Assembly (NCBI RefSeq): GCF_018224615.1
Contig: NZ_JAGTUK010000002.1
Location: forward strand, 434,001-498,000
Source of the DNA: Microbacterium paraoxydans
Lineage (GTDB): Bacteria > Actinomycetota > Actinomycetes > Actinomycetales > Microbacteriaceae
Length of the DNA: 64,000 bases
Reading direction: 5' to 3'
Below the pieces are notes generated by a model, which was not told the origin of the DNA, did no database searches, and was given only the letters and a program-made list of their open reading frames with translations. Numbering within the stretch: the stretch's first letter is position 1; each line of letters begins with the position of its first letter. The translations under genes were made by a program, and so were the position numbers. Positions 1 to 9,219 of the stretch are shown here, one piece after another.

Positions 1-2
1 AA

Positions 3-2480
<2,478 letters not shown>

Positions 2481-2520
2481 CCCTCCTCCCCTGCATGAGG
2501 AGCACGGCGAGTAGACGAAG

Positions 2521-2555
2521 AGAAGGGGCGGATGCTGCGGCATCCGCCCCTTCCT
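2521..2555 (+). terminator. Rho-independent-like terminator of clpC
   Basis: A perfect 12-bp stem, AAGGGGCGGATG (2523-2534) and CATCCGCCCCTT (2541-2552), encloses a 6-nt loop. Only a short T/C tail follows, which is common for high-GC actinobacterial terminators. It sits 43 bases after the clpC stop. Confidence 0.85.
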
Positions 2556-2587
2556 CGTGTCTGGGAGGCGCACGGAGGGAGCGGTTC

Positions 2588-2593
2588 TAGGCT
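2588..2593 (+). promoter_or_regulatory. -10 element for a leaderless acetyltransferase mRNA
   Basis: TAGGCT ends six bases before the GTG start at 2600, so transcription should begin at or next to the start codon. No Shine-Dalgarno sequence is visible, which fits a leaderless message. Confidence 0.6.
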
Positions 2594-2599
2594 GGTCGG

Positions 2600-3100
2600 G
2601 TGAGCGACTACATCGTCCGGCCCGCCCGCAGCGCCGACATCGTCAGCATCCGCGCTCTGCTCCAGCCGCTCGTGGAGCAGCGGATCCTGCTCGGCAAAGA
2701 CCTCGCGGTGCTGTACGGCGCCGTGCAGGAGTTCGTGGTGGCCGAGGCCGACGGAGAGCTGATCGGCTGCGGCGCCCTGCACGTGATCTGGGAGGACCTC
2801 GGCGAGGTGCGCACCCTGCTCGTGCGGGATGACTGGCTGCACCACGGCGTCGGCCGGGCGATCGTGGACCGCCTGGAGGAGAACGCGCGGGCACTCGGGT
2901 TGTCGCGGCTGTTCTGTCTCACGTTCGAGGTCGACTTCTTCGGCCGGCGCGGCTTCACGCCCATCGGTGAGCAGGTCGTGGACCCCGACGTGTACTCGCA
3001 GCTGCTGCGCAGTGGGGACGCGGGTGTCGAGGAGTTCCTCGACCTCGCGCACGTGAAGCCGAACACGCTCGGCAACACCCGCATGCTCAAGGTGCTCTGA
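2600..3100 (+). CDS. GNAT acetyltransferase, amino-acid N-acetyltransferase (ArgA) type
   Basis: The 166-residue protein is a single GNAT domain. The acetyl-CoA loop region reads VRTLLVRDDWLHHGVGRAIVDRL around residues 75-97, with the usual V-R-x(4-5)-R/H-G-x-G-R shape split across this segment. Length and the FCLTFEVDFFGRRGF segment match the stand-alone N-acetylglutamate synthases of actinobacteria, which start arginine biosynthesis by acetylating glutamate. The GTG start is chosen because a TAGGCT -10 box lies six bases upstream. No other arginine genes are near, so substrate identity is by family resemblance only. Confidence 0.75.
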   Translation: MSDYIVRPARSADIVSIRALLQPLVEQRILLGKDLAVLYGAVQEFVVAEADGELIGCGALHVIWEDLGEVRTLLVRDDWLHHGVGRAIVDRLEENARALGLSRLFCLTFEVDFFGRRGFTPIGEQVVDPDVYSQLLRSGDAGVEEFLDLAHVKPNTLGNTRMLKVL

Positions 3101-3147
3101 CGCCCGACGGACCGCGGCCGCTCCCGGGCTCGCGCACGCGGATCGCT

Positions 3148-3153
3148 TAACCT
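3148..3153 (+). promoter_or_regulatory. -10 element upstream of the anchored hypothetical gene
   Basis: TAACCT lies six bases before the ATG at 3160; the spacer GGAGGT could also act as a too-close Shine-Dalgarno. The spacing matches the other leaderless-type promoters in the window. Confidence 0.5.
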
Positions 3154-3159
3154 GGAGGT

Positions 3160-3804
3160 ATGCCCCGTCGTTCTGCCGCCGTCTACCGTCGTCGGCGCCT
3201 GGTGGTGCTGCTCGGACTGATCCTGGTCCTCGCGGTGATCGGGGTCTCGGTGTGGCTCCTGGTGGCGCGGCCGTGGGCCGCCGCGACCGACGCGACTCCC
3301 GCGCCGACCTCCACCGCGACGAGCGGGGCCACGCCGCCGGCGACGGGTTCTGCGAGCCCGGAGCCCACGCCCAGCGCCTCCGAGACGCCCGGTGTCGTGG
3401 CGTGCCAGGCGAAGGACATCGAGGTCACGGCCGTCACCGACGCCGACACCTACCCGGCGGGCGTCAACCCTCAGCTGTCGATCTCACTCACGAACAAGGG
3501 CACCACGGACTGCACGATCGACGTGGGGTCGAGCACGCAGGTGTTCATGGTGTCGAGCGGCGCCGACGTGTGGTGGCGGTCGACCGACTGCCAGGAGAAC
3601 CCGAGCAGCATGATCGCGACGCTCACCGCCGGGTCCACCGTGGTGAGCAAGGAGCCCGTGGTGTGGGATCGCACGCGGTCGAGCGTGGAGACCTGCGCGC
3701 AGGAGAACCGGCAGCGCGCGCCCGGCGGCGGCGCCTCCTATCACGTGGCCGTGTCGATCGGCGGCTTCCCCAGCGCGGGCACGACGCAGTTCCTTCTGTA
3801 CTGA
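3160..3804 (+). CDS. Membrane-anchored hypothetical protein with Ser/Thr/Pro-rich linker
   Basis: The 214-residue protein begins with a basic stretch (RRSAAVYRRRR) and one transmembrane segment at about residues 14-36. A Thr/Ala/Pro/Ser-rich linker (about 42-78) follows, then an extracytoplasmic beta-rich domain. That domain holds three cysteines (in VACQAKD, TDCTID and TDCQEN) plus a fourth at VETCAQE, suitable for two disulfides. This resembles the DUF4232-like exported domains of actinobacteria but I cannot assign a family firmly. It stands alone between argA-like and sRNA genes; function unknown. Confidence 0.8.
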   Translation: MPRRSAAVYRRRRLVVLLGLILVLAVIGVSVWLLVARPWAAATDATPAPTSTATSGATPPATGSASPEPTPSASETPGVVACQAKDIEVTAVTDADTYPAGVNPQLSISLTNKGTTDCTIDVGSSTQVFMVSSGADVWWRSTDCQENPSSMIATLTAGSTVVSKEPVVWDRTRSSVETCAQENRQRAPGGGASYHVAVSIGGFPSAGTTQFLLY

Positions 3805-3916
3805 ACCGACGCGCTACGGGTTTGCGGGCCGTCGGCACGCGGCGCTTCGGATTGCCCCGTCTCGGGCGCCGTTCGGTCCGAATTGCGACAACCTTCGCGT
3901 CAGAGGGCCCGATGTG

Positions 3917-3945
3917 CTGACACGGGTGGTTCTTTGGGATACCAT
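3917..3945 (+). promoter_or_regulatory. Sigma-70-type promoter of the 6C-like sRNA
   Basis: CTGACA (-35, 3917-3922), a 17-bp spacer and TACCAT (-10, 3940-3945) make a near-consensus promoter. It predicts a transcript start near 3952, immediately before a highly structured, non-coding stretch that ends in a terminator. Confidence 0.75.
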
Positions 3946-3951
3946 AGACAT

Positions 3952-4096
3952 GACTCTCCGCCTATGCGGCATAAGCCATCCCCAGTGGCGTCGAACTACA
4001 GCGTCCCCAGCGCTTCGACATCGCCGCTCGAGAGTCCGAGGGCCCTCTCGAGTACCCCAGTCCCCAATGGAGGACTCGAGAGGGCCCCAATTTTTT
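3952..4096 (+). ncRNA. 6C-like small RNA with C-rich loops
   Basis: No plausible gene occupies this stretch, but it has a good promoter, several hairpins and a terminator. Two hairpins show the same loop TCCCCAG: GCCA/TGGC (3975-3989), and a two-tier stem GTCGAA/TTCGAC (3990-4019) with inner GCG/CGC. The terminator loop holds two more CCCC runs. Stem-loops with C-rich loops are the hallmark of the actinobacterial 6C sRNA, whose loops are reported to pair with G-rich mRNA sites. The call is by structure and pattern; a covariance search (Rfam 6C model) would settle it. Confidence 0.7.
4040..4096 (+). terminator. Intrinsic terminator of the 6C-like sRNA
   Basis: A perfect 14-bp stem GGGCCCTCTCGAGT (4040-4053) with ACTCGAGAGGGCCC (4074-4087) encloses a 20-nt C-rich loop and is followed by a six-T run (4091-4096). 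It is the clearest T-tract terminator in the window. Confidence 0.9.
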
Positions 4097-4165
4097 CCCG
4101 GCGCCGCGTCGAGCTCGCGCCGCCCCGCTCCCGCCGGGTGAGGTCTCCGCCGCCGTGCCGATGCC

Positions 4166-4171
4166 TAAGCT
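4166..4171 (+). promoter_or_regulatory. -10 element for a leaderless SseB-like gene
   Basis: TAAGCT is followed by six bases (GGAGAC) and the ATG at 4178, the same geometry as at 2588, 6055 and 46005. Confidence 0.5.
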
Positions 4172-4177
4172 GGAGAC

Positions 4178-4588
4178 ATGGCTGCGAAGAAGGCGAAGTC
4201 CGGCAAGAAGAAGCCCGCCCCCGAGGACTTCCGGTCCGAGGCGCTCGCGGTGGCCCTGGAGAAGCAGGACGTCGCCGCGGTCGCCCTGGCCCTGCGGCAC
4301 GGCACGACCGTGGTCCCGCTCATCAAGCCGGGCGCGCGCGACAACCCGCTCGACGGCGGCGAGGTGTGGACCTACCGCGACCAGAACACGGGCGACCTCG
4401 CGCTGCTGCTCTTCAGCGACGCGAAGAACAAGCCGGCCAACCTGCCGCCCGGGGTGGGCATCTACGACGCCGCGTGGCTGCGACGGTTCCTGTCGGCGCA
4501 CCCCATCACGACCGTGTTCCTCGACATCGCCGGTCCCCACCCCATGCAGGCCGACCCGGTGGAGCTGCTCAAGGCGCTCGACGCCTGA
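4178..4588 (+). CDS. SseB-like N-terminal domain protein (small, cytoplasmic)
   Basis: The 136-residue protein has a Lys-rich start (AAKKAKSGKKK) and then an alpha/beta region. The string GDLALLLFSDAKN followed by IYDAAWLRRFL and TTVFLDIAGPHPMQ fits the pattern of SseB N-terminal domains (a strand ending near F-T/S, a helix, then a hydrophobic strand with a conserved G/P turn). The biochemical role of this domain in actinobacteria is unknown. It is convergent with radA, 10 bases apart. Confidence 0.65.
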   Translation: MAAKKAKSGKKKPAPEDFRSEALAVALEKQDVAAVALALRHGTTVVPLIKPGARDNPLDGGEVWTYRDQNTGDLALLLFSDAKNKPANLPPGVGIYDAAWLRRFLSAHPITTVFLDIAGPHPMQADPVELLKALDA

Positions 4589-4598
4589 CCGACGCGAC

Positions 4599-5966
4599 TC
4601 AGAACGGCGGGATGTCGCGGTCGGGGCGCCGCGCCCCGTTGCGCGACCGGATGTCGCCCAGGGCCGCGCGCAGCGTCTTCGACCGGTCGTCGACCACCTG
4701 CTCGTAGCCCAATCGGGCCGCCTCGGTGCGGCGCTGTGCCGCCTGCGTGACCGGACGGACCTCACCCGCCAGACTCAGCTCGCCGACGGCGGCCACCGTG
4801 CGCGGCACCGAGATCATCTGGATCGACCCGGCCACCGCGATCGCGATGGCGAGGTCGGCCGCCGGCTCGGTGAAGCGCACGCCGCCGACGGTCGACACGT
4901 ACACGTCGAGGCTCCCGGTGGGCACACCCGCCCGGCGCTCCAGGATGGCGAGCACCATGGCCACGCGCGACGCGTCGAGACCGTGCACGATACGCCGCGG
5001 GTTCGGCGCATTGCTGGGCACTGTGAGCGCCTGCACCTCGACCGGGAGCGCGCGGCGCCCCTCGAGCGAGATCGCGACGCAGGTGCCGGGCTCCGTCGCC
5101 CCCTGCGACAGGAAGAGGCCGGACGGGTCGGGCACCTCGGCGATGCCGTCGCCTGTCATCTCGAAGCAGCCCACCTCGTCGGTGGGACCGAACCGGTTCT
5201 TGAGCGCCCGGATGAAGCGCAGCGAGGTCTGCCGGTCGCCCTCGAAGTGGCACACCACGTCGACCAGGTGCTCCAGCACGCGGGGCCCTGCGACCTGGCC
5301 GTCTTTCGTGACATGGCCGACGATCACGATCGGCAGGTCGCGCTCCTTGGCCACGCGGATGAGGGTCGCGGCGACCTCGCGCACCTGACTGGGCTGCCCG
5401 GCGGCCCCGTCGACGAGCGACGAGGACACGGTCTGCACCGAGTCGACGATCACGAGCTGCGGCTGCACCTCGTCGATGTGCCCGAGGATGGTGGCCAGGT
5501 CGGTCTCGCTCGCCAGGTACAGCTCGTCGTGCAGCGCCCCGGTGCGCTCGGCCCGCAGCCGCACCTGGGCCGGCGACTCCTCGGCGCTCGCGTACAGCAC
5601 GCGTCGTCCGGAGCGGGCGGCCTGGGCTGCGACCTCGAGCAGCAGGGTCGACTTGCCCACGCCCGGCTCGCCGCTGAGCAGGATCGCGGCACCGGGGACG
5701 ATGCCGCCGCCCAGCACGCGGTCGAACTCACCGACCCCGCTGGTGCGGCGAGGGGCGTCTTGCGTGGTGATCTGCGTGATGGGCCGGGCGGCGCGCTCCG
5801 CGGTGGGGGCGAGGGCCGAGACGCGACGGAGGATCCCGGTCTGGGCCGCCTGCTCCTGCACCGTGCCCCACTGCTGGCACTCTCCGCAGCGGCCCACCCA
5901 CTTCGCCGTCGTCCACCCGCATTCGGTGCACACGAAGGCGGGGGGAGCGGGTTTGCGGGTGGCCAT
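4599..5966 (-). CDS. radA: DNA repair protein RadA
   Basis: The 455-residue RecA-like helicase acts in branch migration during recombinational repair. A four-cysteine zinc finger is at C13, C16, C27 and C30 (CTEC...CGEC). Walker A GEPGVGKST is at 99-107, the RadA-specific KNRFG motif at 256-260, and a C-terminal Lon-protease-like domain includes PTGSLDVYVSTVGG. Length is normal for the family. It starts at ATG 5966, divergent from the regulator at 6067 across 100 bases. Confidence 0.97.
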   Translation of the reverse strand: MATRKPAPPAFVCTECGWTTAKWVGRCGECQQWGTVQEQAAQTGILRRVSALAPTAERAARPITQITTQDAPRRTSGVGEFDRVLGGGIVPGAAILLSGEPGVGKSTLLLEVAAQAARSGRRVLYASAEESPAQVRLRAERTGALHDELYLASETDLATILGHIDEVQPQLVIVDSVQTVSSSLVDGAAGQPSQVREVAATLIRVAKERDLPIVIVGHVTKDGQVAGPRVLEHLVDVVCHFEGDRQTSLRFIRALKNRFGPTDEVGCFEMTGDGIAEVPDPSGLFLSQGATEPGTCVAISLEGRRALPVEVQALTVPSNAPNPRRIVHGLDASRVAMVLAILERRAGVPTGSLDVYVSTVGGVRFTEPAADLAIAIAVAGSIQMISVPRTVAAVGELSLAGEVRPVTQAAQRRTEAARLGYEQVVDDRSKTLRAALGDIRSRNGARRPDRDIPPF

Positions 5967-6066
5967 GTCCCCAGGCTATCGGCGGGATCAGACATCCCTA
6001 TCGCCCGGGTGATTATTCACGGCCCGGACCACCAAAAGGCCCGTCGATCGCCAGAATAATGGAGAC
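5967..6066. promoter_or_regulatory. Divergent promoter region radA / cyd regulator
   Basis: On the right side AATAAT (6055-6060) lies six bases before the regulator's ATG. ATTATTC (6012-6018) and GAATAAT (6054-6060) are inverted copies 35 bases apart, the second covering that -10 box. They could be an operator pair for the regulator itself. No radA promoter stands out. Confidence 0.45.
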
Positions 6067-6744
6067 ATGTCCAACGGCGGGTCCGTCTGCGGACCGATCT
6101 CGAGCTACTCCCGGGTGCGCATCCTGCATCTGCTCTTCGAGGCGGGAGCGAGCGGGGTGTCCCGGCACCTCACGGTCGCCGAGCTCTGCGCGGCCACCGG
6201 CTTGCACGCCAACACGGTCCGCGAGCACCTGCAGCGGCTCATCGAGGGCGGCTACGTCATCCCCGAGGTCGAGCGCCGCACCACCCGCGGCCGTCCGCGC
6301 ACGCTCTACCGCGCCGCGACCGGGGCGTCCGACGCCTCCAGCCCGGTCGCCAGGGACAAGGCCAAGGCGGCGGCACGTCGTGGCGACCTGCTGCGCAGCG
6401 TGGTGCCGTCCGCGGCAGTGAGCACGCTCGGCCGCGACGCCGTGCATCAGCTCGACGCCCTCGTGGAGCACCTCGAGGAGAGCGGCTTCGAACCGGTCGT
6501 CGACGACCGGGTTCTCACGGTCGACCTGAGCCCGTGCCCGCACGCCGCCGGCCGTCCGGAAGACCGCCCGCTGCTGTGCCAGGTGCATCTGGGCCTGATG
6601 CAGAGCGTGCTGACCGAGGCGGGGGGTCCGCTCGCCGCCGCGTGCGTGCGCGACGCCGAGAGCCCGTCGGAGTGCACGGTGCAGCTGCGCGACACCACGA
6701 CGCAGCAGTCCGACAGAACAGGAGTCGCGCATGGAATGGCTTGA
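6067..6744 (+). CDS. Winged-helix regulator with a C-terminal four-cysteine set, probable cyd operon regulator
   Basis: The 225-residue protein has an N-terminal winged helix (VAELCAATGLHANTVREHLQRLIEGGYV, about 37-64) with a basic wing (RTTRGRPRTLY). The C-terminal half has C157-P-H, C171-x2-H, C193 and C203, which recalls the CP(x)n-C-x2-H signature of SufR-like and related regulators that bind an Fe-S cluster or metal. The gene overlaps cydA by 14 bases, so it is co-transcribed with the cytochrome bd operon. I infer a redox, oxygen or metal sensor that controls cydABDC; the ligand is not shown by sequence alone. Confidence 0.75.
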   Translation: MSNGGSVCGPISSYSRVRILHLLFEAGASGVSRHLTVAELCAATGLHANTVREHLQRLIEGGYVIPEVERRTTRGRPRTLYRAATGASDASSPVARDKAKAAARRGDLLRSVVPSAAVSTLGRDAVHQLDALVEHLEESGFEPVVDDRVLTVDLSPCPHAAGRPEDRPLLCQVHLGLMQSVLTEAGGPLAAACVRDAESPSECTVQLRDTTTQQSDRTGVAHGMA

Positions 6745-8146
6745 TCCGCTCGCTCTGTCCCGATGGCAGTTCGGGCTGACGACCGTCTATCACTACCTCT
6801 TCGTGCCGCTGACGATCGGCATGGCCCTGGTGGCCGCGATCTTCCAGACCGCGTGGGTGCGCACCGGCAAGGTGCAGTACCTCCACCTCACCCGGTTCTT
6901 CGGCAAGATCTTCCTGATCAACTTCGCCATGGGCGTGGTCACCGGCATCGTGCAGGAGTTCCAGTTCGGCATGAACTGGTCGGACTACTCGCGCTTCGTC
7001 GGCGACGTGTTCGGCGCCCCGCTCGCGTTCGAGGGTCTGCTGGCGTTCTTCTTCGAAGCCACGTTCATCGGGCTCTGGATCTTCGGGTGGGACAAGCTTC
7101 CGCAGAAGCTGCACCTCGCCACCATCTGGTTCGTGTCGATCGGCAGCATCCTGTCGGCGTACTTCATCATCGCGGCCAACGCGTTCATGCAGAACCCGGT
7201 CGGCTACACGTTCAACCCGGAGACGAACCGCGCCGAGCTGACCGACTTCTGGGCGCTGCTGACCAACCCGGTCGCGCTCGCCGCGTTCCCGCACACCATC
7301 TTCGGCGCGCTCATGTTCGCCGCCGGTGTCGTGATCTCGGTGTCGGCCTGGCACCTGGCGCGCGGTCAGCACTTCGACACCATGCGCATCTCGCTCAAGT
7401 TCGGGCTGTGGGCCATGATCTTCTCGACCGCGGGCGTGGTGCTCACGGGGGACCAGCTGGGTCTGGCGATGTACGCCGCGCAACCCATGAAGATGGCCGC
7501 CGCCGAGGCGACGTTCAACACGGTGTGCGGACCGGACGCCTCGTTCAGCCTGTTCACGCTCGGCACCCCGGACGGCAGCTCCGAGCTGTTCTCCATCCGC
7601 GTCCCGTACCTGTTGTCGCTGCTGTCGACGCACACGCTCGACGCGTGCGTGCACGGCATCAACGACCTCAACGCCGAGTACGCCCAGACCTACGCCTCGA
7701 CCGGGCTGACCGACTTCGCCCCGATCCTCTGGGTCACGTACTGGTCGTTCCGCTGGATGATCGGCCTGGGCATGGCCGCCGCCCTCGTCGCGGTCGCCGG
7801 CCTGTGGGTCACCCGCAAGAAGGCCGCCAAGCCGGTCGCCCCGTGGATGTGGAAGGTCGCGATCTGGTCGTTCCCGCTCGCGCTCGCCGCCAACATCATG
7901 GGCTGGGTGTTCACCGAGATGGGCCGGCAGCCGTGGATCGTGTTCGGGCTGATGTCCACGCGCGACGGCGTCTCGCCCGGCGTGAGCGGCCTCGAGGTGC
8001 TGATCTCGCTGATCGCCTTCACCGCGATCTACGCCGCCCTCGCGGTGGTCGAGGTGCGGCTGATCGTGAAGGCCGCCCAGAAGGGGCCGGACACCGACGA
8101 ACAGCCCCATGAGGAGACGGCCCAGCTGCCGTCGGTCGTGTACTGA
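6731..8146 (+). CDS. cydA: Cytochrome bd quinol oxidase subunit I
   Basis: The 471-residue membrane protein carries the haem sites of the high-affinity oxygen-reducing terminal oxidase. H21 (TTVYHYLFVP) corresponds to the haem b595 ligand, the His in AAFPHTIFGALMF to the second haem ligand, and the Met in GWVFTEMGRQPW to the b558 ligand. The protein is shorter than E. coli CydA (522), which fits the short-Q-loop form of Gram-positives. ATG 6731 lies inside the 3' end of the regulator gene and is preceded by AGGAG at about eight bases. Confidence 0.97.
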   Translation: MEWLDPLALSRWQFGLTTVYHYLFVPLTIGMALVAAIFQTAWVRTGKVQYLHLTRFFGKIFLINFAMGVVTGIVQEFQFGMNWSDYSRFVGDVFGAPLAFEGLLAFFFEATFIGLWIFGWDKLPQKLHLATIWFVSIGSILSAYFIIAANAFMQNPVGYTFNPETNRAELTDFWALLTNPVALAAFPHTIFGALMFAAGVVISVSAWHLARGQHFDTMRISLKFGLWAMIFSTAGVVLTGDQLGLAMYAAQPMKMAAAEATFNTVCGPDASFSLFTLGTPDGSSELFSIRVPYLLSLLSTHTLDACVHGINDLNAEYAQTYASTGLTDFAPILWVTYWSFRWMIGLGMAAALVAVAGLWVTRKKAAKPVAPWMWKVAIWSFPLALAANIMGWVFTEMGRQPWIVFGLMSTRDGVSPGVSGLEVLISLIAFTAIYAALAVVEVRLIVKAAQKGPDTDEQPHEETAQLPSVVY

Positions 8147-8160
8147 GAGGGAGGAGCATC

Positions 8161-9189
8161 ATGGATCTCGCAACGCTCTGGTTCTGGATCGTCGCCTTCC
8201 TCTTCGTGGGGTACTTCGTTCTGGACGGATTCGACTTCGGCGTCGGCATGTCCCTGCCGTTCCTCGGCAAGGACGACGTGTCCCGTCGCCAGGTCATCAA
8301 CACGATCGGCCCGGTGTGGGACCTCAACGAGACGTGGGTCATCGTGGCCGGTGCCTCGCTGTTCGCGTCGTTCCCCGAGTGGTACGCCACGCTGTTCAGC
8401 GGGTTCTACCTGCCGCTGCTGCTCATCCTGCTCGCGCTCATCCTCCGCGGCGTCTCGTTCGAGTACCGCCATCAGCGGGAGAGCCGGAAGTGGAAGCAGG
8501 GCTTCGACCGGATGATCGTGATCGGCTCCGTGGTGCCGGCGCTGCTGTGGGGTGTGGCCTTCGGCAACATCGTGCAGGGCGTGGCGATCGACGAGAACCA
8601 CATCTTCGTCGGCGGGTTCTTCTCGCTGCTCAACCCGTACGCGCTGCTGGTGGGCGTGACCACGCTGCTGCTGTTCTTCCTGCACGGGGTGTTGTTCGTG
8701 GCGCTCAAGACCGACGGCCAGGTGCACGCCGACGCCAGGAAGCTCGCGGCGCGCGCGGCCGTCCCCACCGTGATCGCCGCGGCGGCCACCGTGCTGTGGA
8801 CGTACTTCCTCGCCGCGGGGCGGGAGGCGCCGCTGCTGTGGCTGGTCGCGGGCGCGGGTGCCGTGGCCGCGGTGTCGCTCATCGCCGCGATCGTGCTGTC
8901 GCTGCGGGGGCGGGACGGACAGGCGTTCACCGCGGGTATCGTCACGGTGCTGACGGCCGTGGTCATGCTGTTCGCCGCGCTGTTCCCGTTCGTGATGCCG
9001 TCGACGATCGACCCGGCGTATAGCCTGACGATCGCGAACGCGTCGAGCACGCCGTACACGCTGCAGATCATGACCTGGACCGCGCTCATCGCGCTGCCTC
9101 TCGTCATCGCCTACCAGACCTGGACATACTGGGTGTTCCGCAAGCGCGTCACCCGCAGCTCGATCGAGGGGGCGCCGGCGCACGCGTGA
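8161..9189 (+). CDS. cydB: Cytochrome bd quinol oxidase subunit II
   Basis: The 342-residue polytopic partner of CydA starts with LATLWFWIVAFLFVGYFVLDGFDFGVG, the conserved CydB first helix with its W and GFDFGVG motif. At least eight hydrophobic segments follow. It starts 14 bases after cydA, with GGGAGGAG upstream of the ATG. Length is slightly below the E. coli protein (379), as usual in actinobacteria. Confidence 0.96.
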   Translation: MDLATLWFWIVAFLFVGYFVLDGFDFGVGMSLPFLGKDDVSRRQVINTIGPVWDLNETWVIVAGASLFASFPEWYATLFSGFYLPLLLILLALILRGVSFEYRHQRESRKWKQGFDRMIVIGSVVPALLWGVAFGNIVQGVAIDENHIFVGGFFSLLNPYALLVGVTTLLLFFLHGVLFVALKTDGQVHADARKLAARAAVPTVIAAAATVLWTYFLAAGREAPLLWLVAGAGAVAAVSLIAAIVLSLRGRDGQAFTAGIVTVLTAVVMLFAALFPFVMPSTIDPAYSLTIANASSTPYTLQIMTWTALIALPLVIAYQTWTYWVFRKRVTRSSIEGAPAHA

Positions 9190-9219
9190 CCCCGTCCAGC
9201 CCCCGATGATCGCCCCCGT

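Noticed and set aside
4155..6059. Plus-strand frame of 634 codons opposite radA
   Set aside because: radA on the minus strand has zinc finger, Walker A and KNRFG motifs; the plus frame is its shadow.
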